Assembly (NCBI GenBank): GCA_009103225.1
Contig: RHPI01003599.1
Location: 353,156 to 417,155, forward strand
DNA from: Chlorokybus atmophyticus
Taxonomy: Eukaryota; Streptophyta; Chlorokybophyceae; Chlorokybales; Chlorokybaceae
Reading direction: 5' to 3'
Length of the DNA stretch: 64,000 nt
The translations under genes were made by a program, and so were the position numbers. This document shows, one piece after another, positions 34,263 through 45,480 of this stretch. The notes beneath the pieces are model-generated. The model made no database searches. It worked only from the letters and a program-made list of their open reading frames with translations, and was not told where the DNA came from. Positions within the stretch are counted from its first letter, which is position 1. Every line of letters starts with the position of its first letter.

Positions 34263-37200
34263 ATGACGAAGGGCGTCGGGGCCGGTGGGGGTGGAGGGGT
34301 GGTGGCAGATGATGAAGGAGGTGGTGGCTTCGGTATGGTGGCTTCAGGAGAGCCTGGCGCCAACCCGGTTGAAAAGACAGGTGTGCGGGGCAATGCGTTT
34401 ATGCAGTCACTGTGCATTGCAATTACAGCTATTTGCGTGTTGGGTTGATGAAGGACGAGAGTCATGCCATTGCATGCTCACTGTATGTGTGTGAAGCAGA
34501 GCTCCAGGACTATGATTCCGTGCTTGAAATGGTGGGCAACGGCCGCTTCCAACGCAAAATGCTGTGGATCTGCGGCCTGGGCAATGCTGCCGACGCCGTC
34601 GAGATTCTGACGGTGTGTAATGCGCTACCGACCATCACGCCATGAGATTGCATATTGTGGTCTTGGTCGCACGGTCATTGCTGCAAGTGAGACTTTTCAA
34701 CAAGCACACATACACTCTGAGTCAGTACTGCAACACCTCCCCCTTGAATGCACATATGCCTGAGATCAATGTGTAGGTTCTTCATATTAAACCACTCTAG
34801 TTCGTTTGAGGGCAGTACGTGAAGCATACTGGATACAGGTTTCCTTCATTCTTCCTGGAGCGCAGAGCGACCTGCACTTGTCGTACAGTGACATGGGTTG
34901 GTTAACCGCTTCCATCTTCTTTGGGATGGTGCGTACAGTTGAACGGTGCGTATCGTTGAACACCAGCAACGCGTGCAGGCTTTTGACCATGCCGATGGCC
35001 TTGCAGTTGATTGGGAGCTGGATTTGGGGGTTTGTGAGCGACTTGTTGGGACGTCGCTACGGCTTTGCTTGTGCTATGGGGGTGCGTATGCTTGGCGGTT
35101 GATTGTAAAATGCAGGCACAATACAAAGTCATATGTAGCTCTGACAGGTTGCAGGGGTGTTTGCTTTGGCGTCCGCGTTCTCGTTCAATGTTACCACATT
35201 GGTCCTGCTGCGGGCGTGCGCTGGTGTTGGAGTGGGTGGCAGCGTGCCAGTGGTTTTCAGGTAAGCAGCCAGCGTTAATTTCGAACATATTCAAAGCACA
35301 ACGCAATGGGTATATATTTTGGCTGTCACATCTTGCTGTTATGAGTTGCCACTGAAAAGCACACATGCATGCAAGTACAAGCGCACTAGCGAATGCATGC
35401 ATTATCAACATATGCCACATGCGCGTGCTACAGCACTGTTGTTTTTATTGCTGAGGTAGTAAGCTGATTGAGTAATTACTTCAACGTTCTTACAGCTACT
35501 TTGCTGAGTTTTTGTCGTCGGACATCCGGGGAACATACATGGTGCTGCTTGCATCATTCTGGATGGTAAGCGACAAGCTTTAACATGAATCGCTTATAAG
35601 TTGCTGTGATTGACTCTTCTTGCGTGTGGGAGGACAGGTTGGATCTCTATATGCGGCAATTACAGGTTGGGCCATCATCCCTTGGATAGGGTGGCGCTAC
35701 TTTGTGGCCTGGTCTTCACTTCCTGCGGTACTTTCGCAGCTCATGCTGGTGGTTGTGTCCATGCGGTTGACTTGAACCTGTCCAAGAAACCCAACTCTTT
35801 ACAGTTCATCTGCGCAGCATCCATACTGCTATCAGCTCCAGAAAGCCCACGTTATCTGATGGTCAAACGGCGACCAGCAGAAGTAAGCACAACTGGCTGT
35901 CAACTGCCGACTTGTGTTTGAGCACAGCAAAGTACTTTTTAGCTCACACAAAGCTGGGCAGGTCAGGCATTCAGCCATAGCTGAACACTATCACTTATGG
36001 ATTCATTCAAATTACATGCAGCAGAGTGACAGCTAATCAAGTTGACACTTGACAAAAGCGCTCTACAGGCAATGGAGATACTGCGTGGTGCAGCAGTGGA
36101 GAACGGCATTGCGCTTCCCAGCGGCTTAGCGCTCGCGCCTCTTGAGCACTCTGAGGAGGATGCTGAGCTGGCTAGGTCAACAGAGCAGGGCTTTGAGTAC
36201 TGGTGGCTGGCGGTTATGAGCAGAATCAAAGCAATGATGCAGCCCCATGTCAAACGCATGTTGATGGTCCAGATGGTGCTCTGGTACGTCCCCTGTGAGT
36301 CGTGTCATTGTCCATCATGAATGTAGGTCACCTGTGCAGCTTGCAAAACGTTCTTGTTCTCAATTTCTCCCCTCCCATTTGCTACCATTTTGCCCAGGTT
36401 TGGCATATCCTTTGGCTGGTACTCTACTGCTCTGTGGCTGCCGGAGTATTTTCAACGGCGCAGCGGTTCAACAGAAGTGTCCATGTCGGTGTACTTCGAC
36501 ACTCTGCTGACTGCTGTAGCCCAGCTCCCCGGTAACATCATCAGCCTCAGACTGGTACGTGAAGCTGGTGACAACAAGCGAGCTTGCACCTCCCAGCATG
36601 CCCAATGCACGTGATATGCTTTGCAGGTGGATTCTATTGGGAGGAGATGGACGCTTGCAGGCTGCATGATGGCAGGTGGAGTGTCGGCAATACTGTTTGC
36701 GGCTGCACCGAGCGGTCAAGTGTAAGCATGACGAGCACGCTCGAGTGACTATGATGCAATGCACATTGCATTTGGTTGACACCGACTGGTTGTTCAGTTC
36801 ATGAGCCTCAACTGTTCTCCAGGTGGTCCGTTGCAGCGGGTTGTCTGTTTAACGGCGTGTCCATTGGCGGCTGGAATGCACTGGACTTGTACAGCGCAGA
36901 GTCGTTCCCCACCTCTGTGAGGACGTCTGCCATGGGAGTACTGCTCAGCGCCGGAAGGATTGGAAGCATTTGCGCTTCCATCATGAATGGTATGCCATCA
37001 TGCAATCCAGCAACTGCGATGTAGATTACGTACATGCAACTCTAGTGCAGCAGTTAGTGCTGGAGTGGTGCCTTGTGCTGAGCCGGTTTGAACACTGTCT
37101 GCTGATGAATGTTCTGAAGCTCAGCTGTGCACCCCTGCTGTCTGTATGGCAGGCAAATTGTTGGAGATGTCCATTTGGCTCCCTCTTCTGGCAGCGTCCG

Positions 37201-37469
37201 CGGCCATGTTTATGGCAAGGTACGCAGCTCCAGCCATAATATCTGATAGGTTTACGTGCAGTACGTTTTCACTGGCTCATCACGGATAGTGTGTTTGTTG
37301 CTTCAGCTTTGCAGCAATATTCGCTTTGCCTGTTGAGACAAAGAGCCGGACGATGGTTGACACAATAAAGCACTTTGAGGGCAGTTCCTCGCACAACTAC
37401 GCAGCAAGGCGATCGTCACCAAGCGGCACAGCAGGAGGTGTTGACGAAGAGACAGCGCTGCTGCCGTAG
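34263..37469 (+). CDS. MFS transporter, SV2/organic-cation-transporter-like
   Basis: Fourteen exons in phase: 34263-34380, 34500-34612, 34839-34928, 35007-35081, 35148-35260, 35496-35565, 35638-35727, 35805-35882, 36069-36283, 36398-36554, 36627-36721, 36823-36989, 37153-37219, 37307-37469 (TAG); 536 aa. The N-terminal head is Gly-rich. Family signs: GRFQRKMLWICGLGNAADAV at TM1, GSWIWGFVSDLLGRRYG between TM2 and TM3, APESPRYLM after TM6, and a long central loop (about 253-310). Twelve membrane segments are likely. The substrate is unknown; homologues carry cations, sugars or aromatic acids. The C-terminus DEETALLP has an acidic dileucine pattern, typical of vacuolar or lysosomal sorting; that location is inferred. 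An ATG at about 34053 would extend the head, but the extension is hydrophobic and less likely. Confidence 0.9.
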
Positions 37470-37832
37470 CATCATGGTGTGAATGCTTGCTAGTCATGCA
37501 TTAGTAACAGTACTCAGCTGTATTGGATTGAAGCCCGAGCTGGCTGCAACAAGGCAAGAGCTCCTGTAAATGAGGCCTACCATATGTTTTGAAACCATCA
37601 TGCGTAGCTGGGGGCAATGCTGATTGTGTGCTTTGTCCTACATGTACACAAGTCCAAAACACTTTTGTGTTGGGACAGCATTGCTGCAAGTTTTACTTTT
37701 ACGAGCACAAATGCTACAATGACTCAAACATTGGCACACACAAGCAAGCACGGTCAAACAAGCACAAGCAGCTAGTTCTGTGTCAGTCAACAAGCAGAGG
37801 CTGGGGGCTGAGGGGTCGCAGGCAACGGCAGT
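37470..37832. other. Intergenic region after the MFS gene
   Basis: No gene seen; probably the 3' untranslated region of the MFS transporter and a spacer. Confidence 0.5.
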
Positions 37833-38520
37833 CTAGTGTGAGCCAGCAGGCATAGGCAGTAATGCGCTGGGCCCACAGCAGCACTGGTAGCACAGTAGCA
37901 AAGCAAGGAAGCAGCCAAGAGAGCACACTATTGATATTACCAGCAACAAGGGCGAAACATGAACGGCGTCCATGCCTAACCAACAAGACAGCTACTTACC
38001 TATACTCACAAGCGCCAAAGTGAGCAACTTGCGTCGGGGCAACTTGTATATGCTTTCCTCACACATTTGCAGGGCTTGGTTTCACACGCAACGGCACAGG
38101 ACCAACGACGAGAAGCTCAAATGCCGCCGCTGCAAACGCCATGTTAAATTTTGGTGCACGTAACCGTGGCCTGAAGAGCTGCTTCGCAATGAAATAGCGA
38201 ACAAAGTTGCAATGCACAGCTGCATTCCCGCAGCACCCAGGCAACACTCCCGTGAACTTGATCCCAAAGCTGTCCTCTTTGTTGTCATTAACGCTCGGAA
38301 GAGCTCGTTTGCTAATTGCACGGCAACTTTACTTTCGGGGGTAACGGTTGCTAAGCTCGTGAGCTTGAGTGCACGTCTCTCCAAATCGCTCTTTCCATAC
38401 CAAAGGTGGACTTGCCAACTTGTACGCTCATGTGCACATAGACAGCGATGTTGGGCAGGTATCACACAAATAGCCGTAACAAGCTGTGGTCCTGTCAACT
38501 CAGTAGCACAGCAAGCACAC
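37833..38520 (-). CDS. Doubtful gene: unrecognised minus-strand exons, possible membrane protein
   Basis: Two partly competing readings exist. One has an exon at about 38062-38276 with a protein-like stretch (NFVRYFIAKQLFRPRLRAPK and FAAAAFELLVVGPVPL), possibly preceded by an open frame reaching 38520 and joined in phase across a GTAAAG donor. The other is a two-exon 69-aa frame, 38000-38066 plus 37833-37975 (TAG), with one strong hydrophobic helix (SPLLLVISIVCSLGCFLALL). Splice sites are plausible in both. I recognise no family and cannot decide which, if either, is real. Confidence 0.25.
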
Positions 38521-40939
38521 GGTTGGTAGGTCTGTTTCCGTGTTGGTAACCGAGCTTGCATATCTTTACCACATGACAACGCGCAAAGCTCAACATTCAT
38601 GACATGCACATACAGCAGACAATGCTAGCAGTTAAGTCAGGACGAACAAGGTGTTCAAGCAATGTGCACTCGTATTGTGGAAACAACCAGTCTGCATGCT
38701 GTGTGTCCAAGTACGGCTGGCGACATTAGCACTGGTTACTAGATTTGGAGTGACCAATGCCTCAAACAGTATCTATTTGGTGCAATGTAGGTCAAGCGGA
38801 ACCACTGCAGTAACAGCCACAGCTTGCAATAAGCTGATTACCATGGTATAACATGAACTCAAGGTTACTCATGACATGAATGCTATGTATCAGCCTGTGC
38901 ACAATTTGATCCACAGCTTGCAGTAGGCTGACTACCAGTGTGATGATACACACTCATAATTCATGGCTTCAAAGCTATTTGTCAGCCGATACACATGGTG
39001 TGCAACAACACGGTACCTACACGTTGCATGTGCACACAAATACTGTTCCGTGGTACTAGCACTGCCGCACTCGGGCACAAGCACATCCACGGCACGTCCT
39101 CCGCGTTCCCTTTCTCCTGAGCCAGCTTTTCCTCCGCCGCCGCCGCCCTGTCGTTTATTCATGCGGGGGAGAGAAATCAAGTTGATTTAGCGTGGTTGCT
39201 AATCATGTGATATCAATCCTTTCTCAGGAGGCCGCAGGCGCAAGAGGGGGTTGATTGTACGCTTGAGGAGCTGTTTTGTGTGGTTGATGAGATAGACGGG
39301 TAGGCGTGCGAGGGGCCGCAAAGTGGAAGGGCTTGTGGCAGTCCAGGTAACATAAGTGACAAGCATGGTGAAGGTTGATGGACGGCTGGCTGAATCATTA
39401 GGCGATTCTCTTTTTGCTGTCGTCCCGTCGTTGTCGCTATACTGTTGGTGTCAATCAGATTGAAGCCTAGCAACCGCAGCAAGCACAACGCAATCTGCTC
39501 GCATGTATGGAGCTGTACACGCATTCACCTGTCCTGCAATCAGCATGTACAACTGCTAAGACCCATTGTGCAGTTTCCGCCCCCTTGCTTGTGTACCACG
39601 ACATGGAGTTGAGATAATGAAACTTGTTCCCACACGCCCCCACCCCCACCCCAACATACACACATCCGCAAGCTGACACTTGAACCTACGCATGTATGCG
39701 CGCATGAATACTTTGCCTATTTTACAGTACCAATTGGTTCCTACTCACACCCGCGATTGGCGTGGTCAGACAAGTTGGAAGATTGCTATCAGGGAGGAAT
39801 GTTACTATCCAAGCTCAATGCAGCTCAACACTAATGGTGTGTGTCCGTTGCACATTCTGTGCACATTGAGTGTTTGGCGCAACAGCATGCAGTAACTTTG
39901 CATTCGTCATGTCATAAGGTCTTGCCATGGTTGGCTTTGCTTGCCCTGCCCACCTTTTGCCGGTTTTGAGCTCATCCAGCCTTGCGCTACTACTGGCAGG
40001 GTTGTGCTGTTTGAAAACCAGGACCATTACCACATATTGAAGGTTTCTTCCTGAGTTCTGAAGGCACCAGCAAACTATTGCTTTCAAACACAGGAAGGGC
40101 GCAAAAAGCAGGAGGGTATGATTCTCTTTTTGATGTGTGTGTGCGTGTGAGTGGCATAAACCTAGAGATTCTACGAGCAAGCCTAGTAAGCTCTCCTGCA
40201 AATGTTGAGTGTCGCTGCCTTAAATATGAGCTGCTGCTGCTCTGGATGTGCATGCAGTTCGCATGCTCTTCGTACTGCATTGTGTCTGTTTGTCTGCTTG
40301 CCCGGCTTCTCTTCTACTACATGTCCGTGGCAAGTTGTGTACACTTAGGAAGATACACCTGTATTTGCATACATGTACGGGCAAATTCGGTGTGCAGGTT
40401 GGCAACCAGTGATGTGCTGTTTCGGTGTGTCGGCTGTTTTGGTGTGTTTGCTGTATATGCTGAGCTCTTTGTGCAATGCTCTTTGCTAACCATTTTTGCA
40501 TTGCTTGCCCAGTGGCGTTTTTGGGCTTGGTCTACCTGTCCCAGGCACTCCGTTTACCCTGTCTTACAGCCTCCTAGGCTAGCGTGGGCAATTTTGGAGG
40601 TGGTGACGGCGCAACGGTCTGTGTGCGTTGAGCTCCCCCGAGGCTTTACCCGGCTTGAGGGTGGGCGCAGCTCAAAGACTAGCATAGCATAAATTCTTGA
40701 GCAGATTGCTGGCCAACTTCACGGTGATTCGTTGATGAAATTGTGTGGTTGTATGCGCGCATATTCATCCTGATGGTCTTCCACTTACCTGTCAACTGGT
40801 CATTTGCTGGGGTAGTAAGCCAGACCATGATGGTGGTGCTGTTGAGGATGCGATGCGCGGTGTACGTTGTGGTCATCATAGCGTGTTTGACAGAAACTTC
40901 TTTAGCAGGCGTTTCACAATGAGGCACGGGCAGGTTGCA
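38521..40939. other. Gene-poor stretch
   Basis: About 2.4 kb without a supportable gene. A Gly-rich minus-strand open frame starts at 39139 (MNKRQGGGGGGKAG) and could be a first exon, but no second exon joins it. A 204-aa plus-strand frame at 40078-40692 is Cys/Leu/Val-rich from T-rich DNA and is judged chance. Confidence 0.4.
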
Positions 40940-42459
40940 ATGGCAGCCTTTGCCACTATCCCTGACATCGTCGCAACGAAACAGGCTGTGGACAAGGCTG
41001 TGCAGCAGTGCTGTCTTGAGATTGAGACGCTCGCAAGGCAGCTCGAGAGCGTCCCTGCGGATGATGCTGACGGAGAGCATTATCACATCCTGTTGCAGCT
41101 GGTAGCTTTGCGACAAACAGAGACAGCGCTGCGCCGAGAAGAGACTGCACTGCAACGACAGAATGTTATGCTGCGACAGCAAGAACTGCGACAGAAGGAG
41201 GCGTTGCTGCTAGAGACCAAGCAAAGGATGAAGAAGGTGAGCACCTCGGCCGGCCTTACCATTACTCGCTGTCTTTGGAACATTTGGCCATTGTGCTCAC
41301 CTGCTTCGTTGGATTGTGCCAAAGTGATGGACATTGTGGCATTGGGTCTGGCATCTTGAACTGTCTGTTACCAGCCTGTTAATGAGTCAAGCTACACTAG
41401 ATTCGCATCTTGCAGCATTGTTGCCACTGGCCGTTTGTTCAGTGCACTGCTGGTAACGCGCTGACGGTCATTAACGGTGATGGTTGACGTCGTTGCTGTG
41501 GCAGAACGCGAGATTATTTGTTGCGATGAGTTTGTTGGGAGATCTTAATGTGGTGATAGTAAACGGCAACGATGTTGACCCGATCAAGCTGCCGGATGAC
41601 TGCCCACAATGCGACAACTTTGATGCTTGTGGTGTTCCCAATGACAATGCAGCTGCAACTCTCTTGCAGCACCATCAACAGCAGTTGATGAAGTTTGGCG
41701 TGCCCTTCGGTCGAGATGGATACCAATTGTACAACGTCCATGGGGTGGCAGAGTTGCAATACAGCATCAACGCTGGTGATGGGAAGGTGTATAGCAGCAC
41801 AGTGGACGGTTGCATTGCACCTTATGCCTTAATAAACAGCCGCGGTGGCTCCATGAGACAGTGCCGCATCGCATATATGCACAACATCGAGGTATGTTTG
41901 AGTCTTATTGCAATGCTTGTTGCTGCCAAGGGATGGAGAAGAGGGGGCATTTAGAGGTGTTGTCATAAGTGTAAACTGAGTGCAGGGGTGTGTGCAGGGC
42001 TGTGGTGCTGTTATGGCTGTCACTGGTTGTCTCAAAGGACAAGCCTTAATCAGTATGCTGGGCGCGTATGCAGCCAATACTTATCCGCTCATGCTGGACA
42101 TCACCGACGGTGTTGTGCATCATCTTTTGCAAATGCGGGGTGATGAGCTTTTGGAGTGGTTCAACCTCACTCCGCAGCAAGCGTACCTGAAGCAAGCACA
42201 TCTCCTGCTCGAACAAAAAGATTGTCTTACCAGGAAAAACCTCCGGTTGGAAGATATACCGGAGCATCTGCAACGACCTGTGATAAAGGTGCGGGATCGT
42301 CTACGGCCACCTAGCCAACTAGAGGAGCAGCTGGACACCCTCTTGCCCTTCATAGACGACCGGGAAGAGCGGCTGCAGACGACCTTGGAGTTGATCGCAG
42401 ATCATAGCAGAAGAGGCCTGGTGGAGGTGCCGAGTGGTGTCAGAGCCATGCTCGAGTAG
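40940..42459 (+). CDS. Unrecognised protein, coiled-coil head and possible nuclease-like core
   Basis: Three exons in phase: about 40940-41236, 41505-41891, 41986-42459 (TAG); about 385 aa. The head (residues 15-100) is rich in Gln, Leu and Glu (LRREETALQRQNVMLRQQEL) and should form a coiled coil. The middle has SSTVDGCIAPYAL and, later, CRIAYMHNIE; the last exon has KGQALISMLGAYAANTYPLM followed by DITDG. Spacing of the Asp and Glu residues recalls PD-(D/E)XK-like folds seen in Crinkler/RHS-type proteins, but this is a guess from pattern, not a match. The C-terminus is charged and helical. The start is the ATG at 40940; an in-frame ATG at 40919 is also possible. Confidence 0.6.
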
Positions 42460-44261
42460 GTTGGTAATCTGCAGTTATTGAGTGTCATGCGGAACCTCTC
42501 GTTTTTGTTGTTGTTATTTCTGAAGCAACTTGGACATTGAAACACATGGCACTCATACAAGGTGGGCATTGTGGCAATGCACAAGTTGGAGCAGCATGGA
42601 AACTTGTATCAATGCTTCTTTGTGTTGAGATAGATCCCAATCTCAATGTTGCACTGTAATCTAGTCTACTAGACAGCTTCCATACAATATACGGAAGCTG
42701 TCTAGACACCCAAGCAGGCTTATATGAAAAAACAATCAGCCAACCCTTCCTTTTGTGTTGCAGATGCACTTAGCAAATGCTTTGCTGAGGTCAAGCAATA
42801 ATACGGAGCATGTAGTGGTTACAAGTTGCCATGATGATTGCAAGCGATGTCTTCAACTGCTCGTGTGCATCGCTCGTACAGCTGCTCCTTGCTCTCTACG
42901 TCACCCTGCAGGACCAACACTATTGCACACAAAAATACACGCGCACACGCAAGCATGCACACCATTGCATATATACTACACATATGGACACCACACAGTC
43001 AAAGCTCTTAACAAATGAACAGAGGGAGTCCGTTGGGTCTGCTGCAGCTGCTGCCTCGGCAAGGACTGAGCTGCTAACCAACGGCCGTTGTGCAGGTGAT
43101 GACATGAACAGTGATACAACTGATGGCTGTTAGAAACAGCAGGAGCCAGGCAGGGTCATACATCAACTTGCGTTACACGGCAAATAGCAGCATACAACTC
43201 AACTCACACAAGCACAAGCGCTTCACCAAGACTGCGTGCCACGCCATTATTGTAATCTGGCTAGTAGAGCTAGTGCAGCAAAAGAGACTATTCTAGACTA
43301 GAGCAACTTAAGCAAGCATGCGTGGGGGCAGCAAGACAGGACAGCCTAACACATGGAACAACTTGTGTTATCAGCAGACCAGGCTTTTATACCTAGCACA
43401 GTCAACTCTAGCAGCCAAATGGCGCACTACCAGCTATCTTGGGCGTCCAACTACGTTAATCGCCCCCCAGACCCTCCAGCTCACTCCAACCGCCAACCCA
43501 ACCGCCATACCAACCGCCTCTGACTGTCAGACCTGCCGGACCAGCCGCCCAGACTGCCGAAGTGTCACTCCACACTCGAGTCCGACCTTAACAAACTGCC
43601 AACTCATGTGCCTAAGCTCAAGTCCGGCTTTAACCAACACCATGCAGTTTCTAATACTACAACAAGCTGGCTGAACAGTACTGTACCAAGTCCTAGCCCA
43701 TTCCTAAGCAGGTCTAAACTGTCTTAAACTATACTAATGTCAACAGTTAAGCTTAGCTAAGTGAGCTATATCTAGCCTAAAAAGAGTGGGGGTGCGGGGG
43801 AAAGGGGCAAGGCAAAGGTACAGGCAGTAGTTCACCTGTCAACACCGCGCAGGGAGAGATAGATGTCAGTGACGCCCCCGCTACAAGCAGCATTCATGAC
43901 TGGAGTGCTATTGCCCCCAAGGGTGTGCCCGCCAGCCACTGTCTTTATGGTCTTGCGCGACTTACAACGGCTCTTTCGATCAGCATTAGCATTTGCATTG
44001 ATCGCACAGCTCCCAACAGTAATGCATTGCACAGCTGGGCATTGCCCACAATGTGCATTGCGAGCAGATGGAACCAAAAGCAGATAGCAGCACGACCTGA
44101 CTTGCATGCTTGCATGGTTAATGGGGTAGTACAAGTAGTGTAATGTGTTAGGTGTAGTAGAATAGCCCAATGGTGAACCTTGCAATAGTGTAATTAGTGT
44201 CGCTGCTTGCTATGTATGCCACTATACATGTGCCATTCTGTTGCGCATTGTTTGTTAAGAA
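42460..44261. other. Gene-free stretch with repeat remnants
   Basis: About 1.8 kb. It holds the foldback at 42669-42735, a run of ACCGCC/CCAACC repeats at about 43480-43540, and a (G)n-rich purine stretch at about 43785-43815. No gene is seen. Confidence 0.5.
42669..42735. repeat. Foldback element related to the 26-kb cluster
   Basis: CTAGACAGCTTCC (42669-42681) and GGAAGCTGTCTAG (42693-42705) are perfect 13-bp arms; the right arm runs into GTCTAGACACCCAAGCAGG and a CTTATATGA stretch, matching the GTGTCTAGACACCCAACCAG...TCATATAAG context at 26.0-26.2 kb. Confidence 0.65.
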
Positions 44262-44398
44262 CATGAACCAGTGGTTGCTGGGTTGTTTCTTACAACATTG
44301 CAAAAGTGTCTTTGCGAGCAGCCCTTTCCGCGCAAAGCATCATATACGACATGTTGATGCTCTCTTGATTTTGCAAGTGTCAAACCCTCAAGCACGGT
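44262..44398 (-). pseudogene. Decayed fragment of the histidine phosphatase gene (exon 4 plus intron start)
   Basis: Read on the minus strand this gives VLEGLTLAKSREHQ, then a diverged YDALRGKGCSQ, close to VLEGLTLVESRERQ and YNALRGKGSSQ of the gene at 23904-25600. Similarity continues past the exon 4 donor into the first 30 or so bases of intron 4, so it came from DNA, not from a spliced transcript. It ends a few bases before the gag start of the chromovirus. Confidence 0.75.
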
Positions 44399-44410
44399 AT
44401 TTTTCTGTTT

Positions 44411-45457
44411 ATGGACGCTACCATGGATGATGCACGTGTTGTGGAGCTTCAGCAAGTGCTGGTAGCTGCTCATGAGGAGCTGCAACGTGTCCAAGCATCT
44501 GCCCAAGCTCAAGTGGCACAATTTCAACAAGCCATGGCGCAAGCGCGCGCGTCCACGCCCGTTACAGCTCCTGTGGCTGCCCCATCAGCCTCTCGTCATG
44601 TGAAGCCACCAAAACCAAAGCCATTCAAGGGTCAGAGGGACGGTGACTGTGTGGAGGAATGGGTGTTTGCCGTTTCGACATGGTTAAAGCTCACCGAGGT
44701 ACCTATACATCTCCGTGTCGATGTGGCTGCTACTTTCTTTGAAGGAGCTGCACTTGTGTGGTGGAGTCATCGTTGTGCTCGTGTGGAAGCTGGTCTTGAG
44801 GTTCCTTTCACTACCGTGGCTGAGCTGGCTGCTGAGGTGAAGAAACAGTTCGTACCAGTGGAGAGTGTGAAGACGGCACGCGACCAGCTCTCTACGCTTG
44901 TGCAAACGCAGTCCGTGATGGCCTATACCTCTGCGTTTCAGCGTCTTGTGCTCTCTGTACCGAACATGACTGAGGAGGAGCAGCTGGACCGCTACACGCG
45001 CGGGTTGAAGACTCTTTGTCGCAAGGAAGTTGAGCTTCGTGACGCCAAGACTCTCGCGGAGGCCATTCGCATTGCTGAGCGCACGGACGTGTTGTACTTC
45101 AAGGGGGCTGCCAAAAACACTGACCGTGGACATTACAATCACTTTGGTGGAGGTTCGTATCGCTCATACGCATCTGTTGGGGCTGGTTCGGGAGCTGCAG
45201 CAGCTCAGGGGGCTGGCTTTGGACCAACTCCAATGGAATTGGGTGCGCTCCATGTTGCTATGAAGGCCCCAAAGGGTCGGGAGGCTGCCAAGGCTGTTCG
45301 GAAGTGCTGGGAGTGCTCTTCTGCTGATCACGTGCGCTCCAACTGCCCTATCTATAAGGCAAAGTCTGCTGCACATGCCCGCAACGCTCGCAGCGGTGGA
45401 CGCGTGAACATGGTGGAGGAGGAGATGTTGCAGCCGGGAAACGGCTCACCTCAGTAG
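44411..45457 (+). CDS. gag: Gag protein of the chromovirus
   Basis: 348 aa. The capsid region (about 55-220) has VEEWVFAVSTWLKL and FEGAALVWWSHRC, typical of Ty3 gag. A CCHC zinc knuckle, CWECSSADHVRSNC (C-X2-C-X4-H-X4-C), lies near residue 300. It packages the element's RNA into particles. The reading frame ends in TAG at 45455; pol lies in the -1 frame, reached through a predicted slippery site at 45436. The ATG at 44411 gives the whole capsid; a second ATG lies a few codons on. Confidence 0.93.
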   Translation: MDATMDDARVVELQQVLVAAHEELQRVQASAQAQVAQFQQAMAQARASTPVTAPVAAPSASRHVKPPKPKPFKGQRDGDCVEEWVFAVSTWLKLTEVPIHLRVDVAATFFEGAALVWWSHRCARVEAGLEVPFTTVAELAAEVKKQFVPVESVKTARDQLSTLVQTQSVMAYTSAFQRLVLSVPNMTEEEQLDRYTRGLKTLCRKEVELRDAKTLAEAIRIAERTDVLYFKGAAKNTDRGHYNHFGGGSYRSYASVGAGSGAAAAQGAGFGPTPMELGALHVAMKAPKGREAAKAVRKCWECSSADHVRSNCPIYKAKSAAHARNARSGGRVNMVEEEMLQPGNGSPQ

Positions 45458-45480
45458 CTGGAGAGGCTCCTGCTGAGGTG
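45436..45480 (+). promoter_or_regulatory. Predicted -1 ribosomal frameshift signal, gag-pol
   Basis: GGGAAAC at 45436-45442 is aligned to the gag codons as G GGA AAC, a slippery heptamer of X XXY YYZ form. After a 4-nt spacer, CACCTCAG (45447-45454) pairs with CTGAGGTG (45473-45480); the loop holds the gag TAG and an inner GGAG/CTCC stem. Pol is exactly in the -1 frame and stays open through the site. Confidence 0.8.

Noticed and set aside
40078-40692. 204-codon plus-strand open frame
   Set aside because: Cys/Leu/Val-rich product from T-rich DNA, no domain, no splice context and no similarity to anything else here.
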